From contig CM056381.1 of NCBI GenBank assembly GCA_029718625.1, positions 50,834,157 to 50,898,156 of the forward strand: a stretch of DNA of 64,000 bases, written 5' to 3'. The DNA comes from Synaphobranchus kaupii. Its lineage: Eukaryota; Chordata; Actinopteri; Anguilliformes; Synaphobranchidae. Below are positions 35,578 through 49,500 of this stretch, one piece after another; positions within the stretch are counted from its first letter, which is position 1; each line of letters begins with the position of its first letter. The notes under the pieces were generated by a model. That model was not told the DNA's origin, did not search any database, and worked only from the letters and a program-made list of their open reading frames with translations. The position numbers and the translations under genes are program-made.

Positions 35578-36152
35578 GGTACTGGACGAATACATCGCAG
35601 TTCGTCTTAATTTATATAGTGAGCGGTTCTTTTTATCAGCGTTTAGCTTGCTTCGAGTGTGCATCTACTATTGATTTCAGCTTTTGCTGGCTTGAATTTC
35701 TGAGACTTTCGGGTAATTAGCATTAACGTTAGCTGACTAGTTAGCCTTAGAGTTTTTAGCTTGCTGGCTAAGCTATACGGTACATATTGAACCAGTTCTA
35801 GGAGAAATTGAAACAACCGCTAGCTAAAGTGTAATGGCGTATCTGTCTATTGCTAGCTTGTTGCAATTAATAAGTGTACGCTACTGTATAATACTGTGAT
35901 TACTATCAGCCTTAACGTTAACTATATAGCTAACTAGCAACAGTATCTTCGCAGTTCACTGTAGCTTAGCTTCATATCTGTTTTCCCAGATAATTTAACT
36001 TTGTAGAAAGTAACTTTCGTATGCAGTCAGCTTCTATCTCTAATAATATTTAGCTAACTAAAAAAGTACAAAACGGTGCTTTTGTAGTTACTCGAGGCGT
36101 CTTTGAGGAAGGAGTGGGGGTAAGGGTTAACGTTACCTGAGCAAAACACATT

Positions 36153-36381
36153 GGGCCTCATTCACCAATCATTCTACGAACAAATTTGTTCTTAAGACTT
36201 TCTTTAAAACGTTTTTACAAACATTTCTGAATTAACTGATTTTTGCGTTCTGAGCTTCTGTTCTACCCAAGAAAAAATCCCAACTAAAAAACCATTGCTG
36301 AATGGCAGAATGTTCATAAAAACGTTTTAAAGAAAGTGTTAAGAACAATTTTATTCCTAGAATGGTTAGTGAATGAGGCCC
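36153..36381. mobile_element. 229-bp palindromic MITE, GGGCCTCATTCAC ends
   Basis: GGGCCTCATTCACCAATCAT faces the complement of ATGGTTAGTGAATGAGGCCC. The flanks ATT/AAT are themselves symmetric, so the target duplication cannot be read. It lies in the presumed first intron of dis3l2. Confidence 0.65.
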
Positions 36382-36738
36382 AATGTTCTCAGTTGAAATA
36401 TCTTCAAGCATGCCTTTCAGAAATTAAATTCATGTTATCAATATACTGAGTTATGCAGTAGTTGTCATTTCAGTAACGGCTGGTTTTCATGGGACTAATT
36501 TAAGCATGTGCCATTTTAGTGACACAAATTTCTGTGACAGATCAAAAACAAAATTGTTGGATTTATTTTTATTGTAGAATCTGGATATTAAAGCCGAATT
36601 AAATGAATGCAGTTTAACCTCAATCATACTTGAGTCATGAGAGTGGAAACAATGAGAGGACATTAAGGGTGTTGCATCTCTGTTTTATCACAGTGTTGCT
36701 TTCTGCTTCACAGACACACACACTGAAGTGTGCAGATC

Positions 36739-37524
36739 ATGGAGCCTCGTCGACAAGTCAAAGATTCCAATCCATCCCGGGACCCAAGGCGTGGGCAGAC
36801 CCATGCCGGCGTGCCCCAGAAAGATGCTTATGCCAGACTCCTCAGCCAGCACCACAGCAGCAAGTTCCGCTCCTACCGGGACCAGTTTGCCCAGCAGCTG
36901 CAGCTGGACCAGAATGGGACAGAGGCCTCTTTTGATCTACAGGATTTGGAGCTGAATAGTGGGTGCCAGGCTGCGACAGGCAGTGAGGCGGAGAGCTGCC
37001 TGGCTCTGTACATGGAGAAGCTGAACGAACGCGGCGGGCCAGCCGAGGCCCCGAGGGGGAAGCATCAGCAGCAGGCTGCGGTTGCCGGGCGACAGCACCG
37101 CGGCGAGAGGAGAGACACCAACACCAGCCAGGATGGAGATGTGGAGTCTGGTGAGGAGGGACTTCTCAGGCAGCGGCACCCCAAGAAACATCGCCACGGT
37201 GAAGCTGGGCCGAAGCCACCTGCGGGCGGCTTCAGGGGCAATGAAGCAAGCCAAGGGGCCTTGCCCCACAAACCCAGCCCCCAGGGGGGCGGGAAGGAAC
37301 ATGAGAAGAAGAAGTCAAAGAAGAAAAATGCATCAAAAAGCAGTGAAGGTGTCAGGCGGGAGGGGGCCTACCCTGATCAGGCTATCGCCACACAGCCCCA
37401 GGGTAAAGCAAAGTCTGGGGAATTTCATCTTATGGCTCAGACTCACACTTTGTGCATTTCCATTGTCATTGGGCTGTTGGGTTGGTTCTTTTACAAAATT
37501 ACATGTTCTGTATCACCATTGTAG
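36739..37524 (+). CDS. dis3l2: Possible short dis3l2 isoform with hydrophobic tail
   Basis: If the donor at 37403 is not used, the first coding exon stays open for 40 more codons and ends at a TAG (37522-37524), giving 261 residues. The added end contains a hydrophobic stretch, [17 protein letters not shown], of membrane-helix length close to the C-terminus, as in tail-anchored proteins. Three AATAAA hexamers follow within 65 bp. What is seen is the open frame, its composition and the signals; that the isoform is made is inference. Chance is a real alternative because introns here are AT-rich. Confidence 0.35.
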   Translation: MEPRRQVKDSNPSRDPRRGQTHAGVPQKDAYARLLSQHHSSKFRSYRDQFAQQLQLDQNGTEASFDLQDLELNSGCQAATGSEAESCLALYMEKLNERGGPAEAPRGKHQQQAAVAGRQHRGERRDTNTSQDGDVESGEEGLLRQRHPKKHRHGEAGPKPPAGGFRGNEASQGALPHKPSPQGGGKEHEKKKSKKKNASKSSEGVRREGAYPDQAIATQPQGKAKSGEFHLMAQTHTLCISIVIGLLGWFFYKITCSVSPL

Positions 37525-40500
37525 ATGCCATTGACCTAGTCAGCCAAATAAACTCCAAATAAACACTTGAGTTTTGGTCAAATAAATTACCTTTAAAATT
37601 ACTTTATAATCCAATTCATTTTATGTGAATTTAATAAGAAATTATTACTTTTCAGAGTAGTCCCTTTAAGCTTCCTGAAATGAAATAGGCTTTAGGAGTG
37701 TATGTTGTGTGAGAAAAGTAACTGACACTTGCTGCATTTTTTGTGTGCATTCAGATGGAAACCCTGATGCCTCTATAACTCCTGACAAGAGTAAAAACAA
37801 GAATAAATCGGGCAGGGGAAAGAAGAACCCTATGTTTGAGGCATACATGTGCGTCAATGATGTTTCTGCTGGGTTAAAGAGAGGAGAACTTATTCAGGTA
37901 AAAGCTTTCAGTGCTGAAGTAGGTATATAGCTGAAAAGTTTTTCCCAGAAGAAAATGTCATCCATTTCTGTGGAGGACTAATTTGTTAAAACACTAATAA
38001 TTGTAGGGTTTCGATTTACCTTTTTCTAATGTATTCAATACAAGTCTGAGCCATTTAACGAAAGATAAATCGTTGAATGCTGTAATGGGCCTTTACATTT
38101 TGGTGTATGCTATATAAATGGCGCCTTTTAAGTAAGGTATATAAAACTCAACAAATGTCTCGTATCTTTCCAGGGACAATTGAGAATTAACCCTAAGAAG
38201 TATCATGAGGCCTTCATTCCGGCTCCCGTGAGTATCTCATTCCACTCGTTTTGCGGGGATGTGAAGCCTGAAAATACATATTAAATGGACAGGGAATCCA
38301 AGAGCGTATTTTAATCCACATGTTTGTACATGACCGGAAAGCTGAACTATTCATGTTCCATTATTGTGTAATATTTCTCTGGCTTTGCTTTGCTTACGTC
38401 CTCACAATGTGCCATAAGCACAAAACCTTTAGTTTAATTTAGTGGGCAGTGTGGAGTCGTGCCTGTGGATTAGGCTTATATCTCAAAGGTTGATGGTTTA
38501 AATTCTGCAAAATGCTAAATGTTTATTGTACCTTTATTCAAGGTGCATTACCTGATGTAAATATCCAGCTGTATTAATGGGCTCTAGTGGGGGGGTTGCT
38601 GTTTCACCCTGCTGACTGACACCCCCTTTCCTCCCCTCCCCAGTTCACGCTATGACCAATTATACAAGACCTTGCAGGGCTGTTGGCCACAGTTGGCACT
38701 GGAATTTTCCATATTTGTTGTTAGACAGGAAAAAATGTCCTTTTTATCAAGAGAATAACTCTTTCCTTGCGCTTCATTGGGGGAAGAGAAGACATGGATT
38801 TGGGAGTTACACAGTGCATTGAGCTTTGCTTTCTGTTTGAGGGAGGCCATCAGTTGTGAGAAGGCTTTGGATTGCTGGGCTATAAAATTGGAGTGATCTG
38901 GAAACGACAGCAGACAAACGTGGCCATGGGTGAGCTGTTTGTCTGGGCGCCGGTAGGCTTTGAAGACGACCTGCCCATTGGCACAACAAAGCAGTTTGAA
39001 GATTAGGGTCAGCGGTTTGTTAGATTCCCTGCCATCAGAGATTCTCCTGCGGGTACTTTGAGCTCTCTCAATTTCAATAGGACCTCTGCTGGTGAGAGCG
39101 AGAAACCAAATTGTTAAATGTCACTGAAGAAAAGCGATTGAATCTCCTGTTTCTTTGGTTTCAGACAAATTGACAAGCTGGAGGTTGGAGTGGCGATTGC
39201 AGTCTTCTAGTGCAGTTAGTCCCCGTTGCAGCTTTGAGATGTCAGGGTTTGCCTCTTTGATGTTATAACTGTTTCGTCTTTGAGCAACTTGCCGATGCAG
39301 TTATATTTTTACCAAGTTTAGTCTGGAAAGATTCCATGTCGTGGCGGATGGTTTGCAAAGTTCATACGGTGTTTCTTTCAGTCCAGAGATCAAAGCAGTA
39401 AGCCCAGCAAGACACTGGCACTCTGGTCCCATAGCAAAGCGCCATCCAATCCTCACCTGGTCCAGTGTCAGTGTTGGGGTCTGCCATATTGTCCGCTTGC
39501 AGTCTGAGTGGTCTCTGCTTTTTTTAAATGAGGATTTGGATGCAGGAGGTGGGGTATCAAGTCACATTTCCTCTGCCATTCTCTGCTGTGTTTAATCCAC
39601 TAGTCACATAAAATAACTAAAGTGGTCAAATGCAGGATGTTACACAAAGTTTAGAAAAAAGAATCAGGATGAGCTAGTCTGAACTAGGCTTCCATCTTAG
39701 CTGAAGCCCAACCAGAAGCCCCTATTAACCTGTTAATGGTTAGCCATTGACATTCCTATCAGAAGCAAATGCCATATATCATCTTATACTGTGCTCTAGA
39801 CATCAAAGAAACCAATTGATTGAGCAATGTAAGCTACTGTATCTCAGGAAAGCTCAGCAAATAACACCAAATTTGATTTTAAAAAAACAAAACTGTTATA
39901 TAAGAGTGAGAAAATTGCCTCATTTGCTTGGTATATGCATGCACCTGGGGTGCCTCAGTGAATGTTAGTGGGTCCAGGTTCTAAAACACTGAACAACACT
40001 ACTGTCTGTTATCAAAGAACACTATGTTGTTCATTTATGGTGGGAAGAAAATACTGTGAAGTGTAATTATGTAACCAACGGTAGTTAGGATTTCAGTCTG
40101 GGACCACAGCACACAGACCAGAACCATAACTAGACAAATGAGATGTTTGACGAGTACCAGATACGGTCTAATTAAAGTCAGACTCCGTTAAATTCCTAGG
40201 ACTGTTTCTCACACTTGCTCCATGTTTGGGAAAAGCTGTAAGCCCTCAAGCTTGAGGTAAACTTGTTTGCTTTATTTAAATGTTCTGGTCTTGTCTTACG
40301 CAGTCAAGAATTTATTCTATTGTTGCAAGTCATGTACACAAAGTGAAATGTGTACTTCCATGAAAATTTAAAATGAGTAAAGTTGAAACGGCAATATAAA
40401 AATAAAAGTAAAGTTGGAGAGGACAGTGATAAAGACACGGTTTGTCTCAAATCTTGAACGTGAACAAGCCTTAACATGAAATATTATGGTTGTATTCCTC

Positions 40501-43500
40501 AATGTTCTTGACCGTCTTCCCCAGTCTTTGGAAGAAGATTGTTTTGACTGATCAGGACAATGCTCATTTCACAGGTTTAATTATCTGAATTTGAATAATA
40601 TCCCACTAAATGGTCAAACTGTAATAAAGTTATCTACCACAGTCTTTGAAGTTCAGTTTGCCCTCCCAAGTTTCAGACTTGGTTTACAGTACAGAAAATT
40701 TGGGTAATACTCTGCTGGAAGAATTCCTAACTACCTATTTCATATAACCAGAGGTCTTTGTTTTAAGCAGCCATCAGTTTCATAGCTCGAAGTGGGTCAG
40801 ATCTAAAAAGACATTTATAGCCAAAGTGTAATTTGATATTTCTTTTTAAGTAGGATATACATTTCTATACAGGGATTTTAAAGACAAAACGTTTTCCTGC
40901 CTCTGAACAGTTGAATGAGGAGTTCTGTGTATGTATTAAAAGGCCATTGGACTGAAATCTATATCGTAGTTAGTCATGCAGTCTTCAAGGTGAAGCCAAA
41001 TTCAATACCAGTGTTGTACATACCTTATTTTACCTGTAATGACATCCAAATCTATTTCTGTATAATTACTGAATCGCATTGACCCACTCCTTCCAGGTGG
41101 CCATGTTGTCAGAATTTCACTGTGTTAACATTGGACCCTTTTTACCCTTGACCAGTCCAGATATTTCTGTCATTTGACACCTATAATGTGACCTTGGAGT
41201 AATGACCAATGTTAGCCTTTTGAGAAAAAAATCACAAATCATTAAGTAAATGAGGGACAAAGTGTCAATTTTAACTCAATTTTCGGCCTACCCATCTCTA
41301 CGAGACCTACAGTCAACAACCGTAAATGGTAAAATCAATGTCTTGGTCTCATTGTAATCAGAAAGACTTGCTCTATAGCATGGGTCATGTTTGAATATTA
41401 TTATTTAAACATTATTATTAGTCTTAAATTCAATTTTCCAATGTCATTAAACCGATATAGAAACCCGGCCCATTGACCTGCCGAGTTTCGAGAACCAGTC
41501 ATCAAAAATGTATTTTTACTGTCTGCAGAAGATAATTTGAGATAATCCTAACTACCATTGGTTACTCCCAGACCACAATAGGTGTAGTACCCCGCTTGAC
41601 AAGATGGCTGTCCAAATTAGACAAATTGTCCTGAGTTTTAGTACTTGAAGTATACAGTATGTACATCAGTGTTCATGATCTTGGTCACTTGTTGATATCC
41701 CCATGATTTCAAAATCAATCGTCTGTACTTGTGCGGATACCTGCCCTCTGTTGTCAGTGAAGCAATTTGGCATGTGGATATATTGTTCCTATGTTTCAAA
41801 CTTTTATCTTAACAGAAAATGTGCACAGCCATTTCCGTGCTTCCCTTGCCCCGGTCTCCCATAATTAATTACAGAGATTCCATGCAATGTCTATGAGATG
41901 TTGTAATACTGCTTGTATGTTGGGAACTGTATTGCAATGTCTATGAGATGTTGTAATACTGCTTGTATGTTGGGAACTGTATTGCAATGTCTATGAGATG
42001 TTGTAATACTGCTTGTATGTTGGGAACTGTATTACAATGTCAAACCGGAAGACCAGTTTTTGCAAACGGTGCAGAAAGGTGCATTTCATAAAAATTTATA
42101 TTTGTTTAATTGTACAATTTAAATTGCTTACAAAAAGCAATCAAGCTATGATTTAACAATGCATTGAACAAAGTATGGTTAATTTTGCCATTTAGCCACT
42201 ATGTAAAGGGGAGGTGCAATTATCCTAGCCTGCCTACGATATCACAGATTTAGTGAGTGTTGAAGATGATATCATGTGAGAATCGTGTAATGAGGCCATT
42301 GCTGAAGGAAATTTTTTTGACTGTGATTCAAACCCTAGCTATGTTGGGTGGTTTCAGAGAGAACCAATGGAAAAGTAGTTAAACTGTTTCTGGCGATGAT
42401 GAGACTGTCTGCTCCATGGCTGCTTCATATATGCCTAGAGCCTGTCCTGCATCCAAAACCAGTGTGCGAAACAAAACAATTTTTCACCTGTTTTTTAGTC
42501 TCAAAACATTTTCCATGACATTCAGAAAAGGCATTTCCTTTGACAGTTGACTGTTGTTTTGTCTGCATATTTTGTTTCTATGCTGACTGACCTTTCCATA
42601 TAGAAGACCTAGTAATTTCCAAGCTGAAATCCACATCTACTCCATATCTGGCAACAGAGTAATGGTTTGGGGCTCGTTTGATAGCTCAGACCCTTGATAA
42701 CTTACAGCCATTTAGCCAGCCATGTTTTCCATACTGTACCAGTGTAATTTACAGCTGAATCTAGTCTCACCCCCCAATTTCCATAGAGATCCATTCAAAT
42801 GCAGAGAGGTTATAGTATCGCTTGTAACAGTACCTGAAAGTAAGATATCGACAGTTTTTTTGATGTTGATGGTCACAGACTTCAGGAAGTAACAGCATGT
42901 AAAGGATATGCGACCAAATATGAAATATGATACTTTAAAAATACGTTAAAGCAAAGGGTATGAATACTTATGTAAATGAGAAATTTTATTTTTTTATTTT
43001 TAATAAATTTGCAAAAATCTCAAAAAAACTTTTTTCACATTGTCATTATGGGGTGTTGTGTGTAGAATTTTGAGGGAAAAAATGAATTTAATACATTTTG
43101 GAATAAGGCTGTAACAGAACAAAATGTGGAAAAAGTGAAGCGCTGTGAATACTTTCCGGATGCACTGTATATATATACACTACTCACAAAAAGTTAGGGA
43201 TATTCGGCTTTCGGGTGAAATTTCAGGATGAACCTAAAATGCACTATAACCTTTACAGGTGAAATTAATTTGACCTTCTCTAAACTTTTGAATGCACATG
43301 TCCAACTATTCAATGTTTCAGTACTTTTTGCACAACTTGCTGTTCTCTAACAAGGAGCTGAATGGCAAAATTCACAACAGGTGTTTGATCCATGAATCGA
43401 CCAATAAATTTCCTGGTTCAATTAGAATTGGTATTTAAACAGTCCTCTTCATCATGCTGTTCACATTTTGACATCATGAGACCAAGACGACACCTAACAA

Positions 43501-46500
43501 TTGATCAACAGTACCTCGCCATTGCGAGGCTTCAAACAGGATGTTCTCAGAGGGAAGTGGCCACTGAGCTTAGAGTGTCACAGAGTGTCATCAGCAGGTT
43601 GCAACAGAGATACAGAGAGACTGGAAGAGTCACAGAAAGGCATAGAAGTGGACGTCCTTTGGCCACATCCCACACTGATGACCGCTTCATTGTGAACAGT
43701 GCCCTGCGGAACCAGATGATGAATGCCACTCAACTCCAGGCACATTTAAGGGAGGTGAGAGGCACCCAAGTGTCACGTCAGACCATTCGAAACCGTTTAC
43801 ATCAGTGGTCTGCGTGCTAGACGACCTGCAAGGGTACCTGACCACACCACCAGGCACAGGCGTCATCGTCTTGCATGGGCCAGGGAGCATTTACGCTGGA
43901 CGAGGGACCAGTGGGCCTCAGTGCTGTTCTCTGATGAAAGTCGATTCACGTTGAGCAGAAATGATGGCCGCCAACGATGTTGGAGACGTCAAGGAGAGCG
44001 CTATGCATCAGCCACTGTTGTCACCAGACGACCCTTTGGTGGTGGCGGTGTTACAGTGTGGGCAGGTGTGTCTAGTCAATACAGAACTGCCCTACACTTT
44101 GTGAATGGTACAGTGACAAGCCCATACTACCTGAATAACATCATTAATCCAGTCATTGTGCCCCTGCATGAACAACACAGGCCTAATTTCATCTTCATGG
44201 ACGACAATGCTCCAGCTCATCGAGGTCGCATCATTAGGGAAAGGCTGCTGGAGACTGCGGTACCTCAAATGGAGTGGCCTGCACTTTCTCCAGACCTGAA
44301 TCCCATAGAAAACCTATGGGATCAGCTGACTCACCGTGTAGAGGCTCGTAACTCTGTACCCCAGAACCTCAATGACCTGAGGGCCGCCCTTCAAGAAGAG
44401 TGGGATGCCATGCCTCAGCAGACAATAAGTCGACTTGTGAACAGCATGAGACGTCGTTGTCAAGCTGTAATTGATGCTCAAGGGCACATGACAAGTTATT
44501 GAGACATTGACATTTTTGTTGTGGTATACCCACCACTGTTGTTGGCTTTTGTTTCAATAAATTGTTTGAGATGAGGAAATCACCATTGCATGCTTCTACT
44601 TAAATGCCCTACTTTCATGATACGTATAATATCACTGTAGCGTGAACTTACATTTTCCATAAATTTCACCCGAAAGCCAAATATCCCTAACTTTTTGTGA
44701 GTAGTGTATATATATATCTCTCTCCTCTATCTCCTCTCCCCATCCACGGCACGCAGATCAACCGCTGAGATTCGCTTTTATAGCTGGGGCGTAGCCCGCC
44801 CTCAATCCAAAAATTCAGGGCGTAGCTGTACACATTTCAATTTCGTCACCAGGAGGAATACGTCAGCTGGAGGAAGTTACTGGGCAATGACAGACTGGAC
44901 GTGCAGTACCTGATGTTTTACCACTAGAGACACTTGGTTTACCCTGTTTTGCGCTGACTACAGTAAAATGTCGGATTTGGACCAGGGTCAATCAGTAACA
45001 CTTAAAAAAAAAAAAAAATGTATCAGTTCTCATCTAAAATAAATGGTTTTAGTGCTTTGTTACTCTTTAAATGTGAAAGGCAAGTGCTTGTGTGAGTGAA
45101 GAGCCAGAAGAGGCTCCAGAAAATAATTAAAAATATTTAGGATTTATTCTGACTGGAAAAAAATTACACAAACTCAATGAAGAGGGGCCATGGAATAATG
45201 GAAAATTGTTCAAAATGTAGTAAAAAATTACCCTTTAAGAACACAAAAGAATTCACGGATAACGGTGTAAATCTTTACGTTTTACTTGTTTGTTTTTTGA
45301 AAATGTTCTGTAGTGTTTGGCTGTTTTGTTCTGTTTTGTTTTGCTTGCATGGGGTCTTCCATTATGGAAAGATTTCTCATAAGGTTGTGCTTTTAATCAA
45401 TTGGGATGATTCATTCATGTGAAACGTGGTAATTTAATCCTTGAGTTAATTTGAATCCCTTGAAATGTTTGTATTGCCTTAATTGAGATGACGTCACTCT
45501 AATAACCATGTTTAAAGAAAATGTCATTTTGAAGGACACCTCTATCTTTATGCACTCTGTAAATATGAAAAAGAGAAACTATCCAAAGAACTCTTGGCAC
45601 GGCCTAGGATTGCCCACGCAGTTGGAGAACTTTCAGATTACTGCTGCTCAGCCATTATTTACTAACTTGTTCCATGTTAAACAAGTGGGGGAAATTTCAA
45701 AGTCTATTGGGATATTGAGAGAGATATTGTTGCCCTTAACTTTTAAAAAAACTAAAGTGTATTTACTACATATGCAGCATGCTTGTATACATGTCTTCAA
45801 CAGTGGTGTTATTACTGGCCATTTTTTATCAGACAATGATTTTTTTCAGGCAATGATGAAGTGGACAAATTCCTTACAGGTTAATGAAAAATCTCATTGA
45901 CTAGTTAATCACCAGCCATCTCACTAACAAGCAAGACCCACACTTTTATTGTTGTCACTAAATGTAGCTGGCTACAGTTACTTTGCTGAGGTATAAAATC
46001 TGCGATGTCAAGATCCTTTTCCAGCCGTTACAAACCTCAGGAGTCATTTCCATGATAGCATGCTCATGCGGGTGCTTTCACTATTACTTTTGCAAGGCCA
46101 TCCCCTTATGGAATGTGTTGCCGCCATTTTTAGTCTAATTATTTTTTTCTGGCTGTACATCAAATCACAATATATTGCAATGTGGGTAAATTATGGAGGA
46201 TTCTTCTACAATTAAATATAAAATGCAGAAAAGCCATTCTAAATCATTAGATGTGGAAAATGTGATAATTTTCAGATAGATCATAGGGAGCTCCTTGGCC
46301 TTGGGTCCTGTCTAATTAATCTTTTTGTCTGTATGTTGGATTCTATGTCCCTGGGTGCATTTTCACACGCTGTACACTCTGATTCAGTGTACTGGTCCAC
46401 TGAGCCTCTAAGTTGCTTGTTAAGTGTTATGCTCCTCTCTCTTTGCAGGACGGAATGCGGGATATATTCCTGGATGGCATAGTGGCCCGTAACCGAGCCC

Positions 46501-49500
46501 TGAACGGGGATGTGGTTGTGGTGAAGGTCCTTCCCCGGGACCAGTGGAAGGTAAGGCTTCTCAGTTAGTAGGATATGAAGGCTCCCACATGGCCATGATA
46601 CACTGGCAGTTTATTTTTTTTATTGAGGGAAATGGGTATTACGAATCGAAGCGACATCATAACAATGTGCTCTGCTTGAAGAATTTCACAAAAGTCAACA
46701 TTTTTCAATATAAAATATGGCAGTTGGCTATTGCTGTCAATAGTTGCTTGTAATGATTGCTACAAGAAATTGCAAATATTTCAGTGCCGTAAGGGACACT
46801 AGTGGGGTATTTCATGAAGCTGGCTATGAAAATCCAGGCTTACTAAAATAAGCCTGGCTTCAATTAGCCAGGTTAGACAGCATGGATAAATTTCATTTCA
46901 CAAAGCTAGATTGCAGCTCAAGAGTTGAAGCTAATTCAAACCTGATGAAAGCCAGGTTTGGGGAATGAAGTTATGTGCACTTTCATTGAAATAGCCCAAG
47001 TAAGTGAATGTCAATTAGTAAAATAACGTACAGTATCGTTTACCACTGGGGAGCAGTAACTCATTATGCAGTTTTGTGAAGATTACAAGTCTATAATTAC
47101 AAAAAAGGCAACACCACAGCAACTAATAAAGCGAGAGACACAGCCTGGGAATCGATTGCCGAGCGTTAGTCCTATTGCGCAATCAGTGCTACGTGCTTTG
47201 CATCTCCTCAATTAAAAAAAGTATTTTAATAGTACTTTTTGTTGTTGGTGAAGAGGCAATCAGAGTTGCAGATCTTCCATAGAAATGGTGAAATGATGAC
47301 CATATATAGCCAGATAGCTGTGGTAAAACTAACAGTGCAAAAATGTATAGGCAATCGATGATGATTCAGAAAATATATAACCTTTAAAGATTAAATTCCA
47401 TCTTCTACTGGGACTTTTGCCGTTTATCGAGGGTGTGTCAGAAATGTTCGGTGCCACTGACCACAATCGAACGATTTCACTTTTACCATTCGATTGAACG
47501 AGTAACGTTAGAAATCAATTTTGTATGGGTTAATGCTATTGCTTTCTACTAGCTACATCATTCTAGCCTCTTATGGGGATCAATAAAGGCTAACAATACA
47601 CTAGCACTTACTTCTTGTAAGTTTTATCACCACTGCAGGTGGTAAGCAAAAAAATTGAAGTAAAAAAGTCAACAAACTCTCAGGAATGTATTGTCAAGCT
47701 CACGTGAATTCACTGCTGTCTACGTTCTAAAGCTCCGGTTTGCCCTCCCTAATATTAAGTAGGGATGGGAATCGTTAGATTTTATTGATACCGATGCCAT
47801 TATCGATTCCGCTTATTGATCCAATTCTTTATTGATTCCTTTATCGATTCCTTAAATATTATTTGCTCCCAGGCTATTAAAAGACCAACTATTACTATTG
47901 GGTGGTCATCTAAAATGGATTCAATGACACAATATTTATGAAGTATAAAGCATTCGTTTTTCATTCATATTTCTTAGTCATATCATGGAAAATATTTATC
48001 TGCTATATTTATGCCTGGACAAGTGACAGAGCATCAAATAAAAGTCTGAATTGTATAATTCTGTAAATTGAAATGGCATTATAAATGTCATTTGGCTTGA
48101 TCAATACGAGTGCTTAAAAATATCAGACATCAAAGAAAATAAGAGACACCAGAAAATAATGAAAAAGGACACGAGAAGAGAGGATAAATGATCAGTTTAA
48201 CGTTATGTCAAGAAATATGGCTAAAATATTGTTGTTTAATCGCTGCTCTGTGATTGGGATATTTAGTAGTTTCATTCTCTAACGAAGATCGCAAACTTTA
48301 CTAATGAGTTAGTTACGCTCATAGACGTGTTTCATAAAGCTGCACCGTAACGTTTCTGTATTATCAGAACAGTTTCAACTGTCACCATTCTCCCCTATAT
48401 CATTTAGCCGATACATTTACATGGAAGAAAGATGAGATCTTTAACGTTACCTGAGACAAACTGGCTTCTCTGATTAGCTGAAGATGACGAAGATTGAAGA
48501 TTATCATTTAGCTAATTTAGGTTAGTTATTCGCTTTCCAAATCTAGGCTACTCATCTGTGCGTCGCCAAGCAGGCAATCGTTGACAGATTAGTCTACCGC
48601 TAATCAAAACACTGTAGTTTTACACTTGTAGTTGGTTATAGACTCCCGAGGGAAGTCCACACACTCCACAAATGTGTTATAGGCTAGTTCTGAATAGTTG
48701 ATCAATTACAAAGACGGATCACAAAATGGAGCTTACGCAAACACATTTTCTATTGGTTTTTAAATGATAGTCGCAGTAGTATTAGTTTAAAAAAAATGAC
48801 GGTTACATTTTATTTTTTTTATTTTATATTTTTAGACGGGGCACCAAACTCTGCCTGCCATCATGCACTGTCTGAATGAAAAACGACGGCGCGCATGACG
48901 TGACGTTGTTTTGCTATGCGTAGCTGTCGGGAATACATGCTGGAATCGATAAGAGAATCGATAAGCTCGAAGGCTTACGATTCCGAGGATAAAACCACAC
49001 ATTAACGATTTAAATATTAATTTACCTCAAAGTGTAGGCCTGGCTGTAAATAACGTTAGGCTAACCACTTATTTTTTCCTGTACCCCAAGTCGCATCACA
49101 TACAGTTGTGTTAAAAAAAATAGCAGTACAACATCAGTAACCTGATGAACCACTGTTATTAGTAGTAGTGATATTTCTGCATGGCAAATCATTTACTTGT
49201 AGATGTAGTAGTGTAATAGAAAAACAACAGACCCAACTGTCATGACATGCACGCTACTTGTTCTGAGTAATTGACTCATTCATTGAAAGGGGCGTGTTCA
49301 AAATAATAGCAGTGTGGAGTTTAATTAGAGAATTCATTAATTCTGTGAAAAAACAGGTGTCATTAATTGTCCTTTATTAAGGAAGAAAGGGAAGCAAATG
49401 TTTCACACATTGTTATAAAATATATTTCCTTCTGAATTGCTAAGTAAAATGGGCCGTTCCAAACATTGTTCGGAGGAACAACGTAATTTGATTAAAAAGT

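Noticed and set aside
45508..45900. 130-codon open frame in a dis3l2 intron
   Set aside because: No motif, no splice consistency with dis3l2 and no similarity that I recognise; AT-rich codons throughout.
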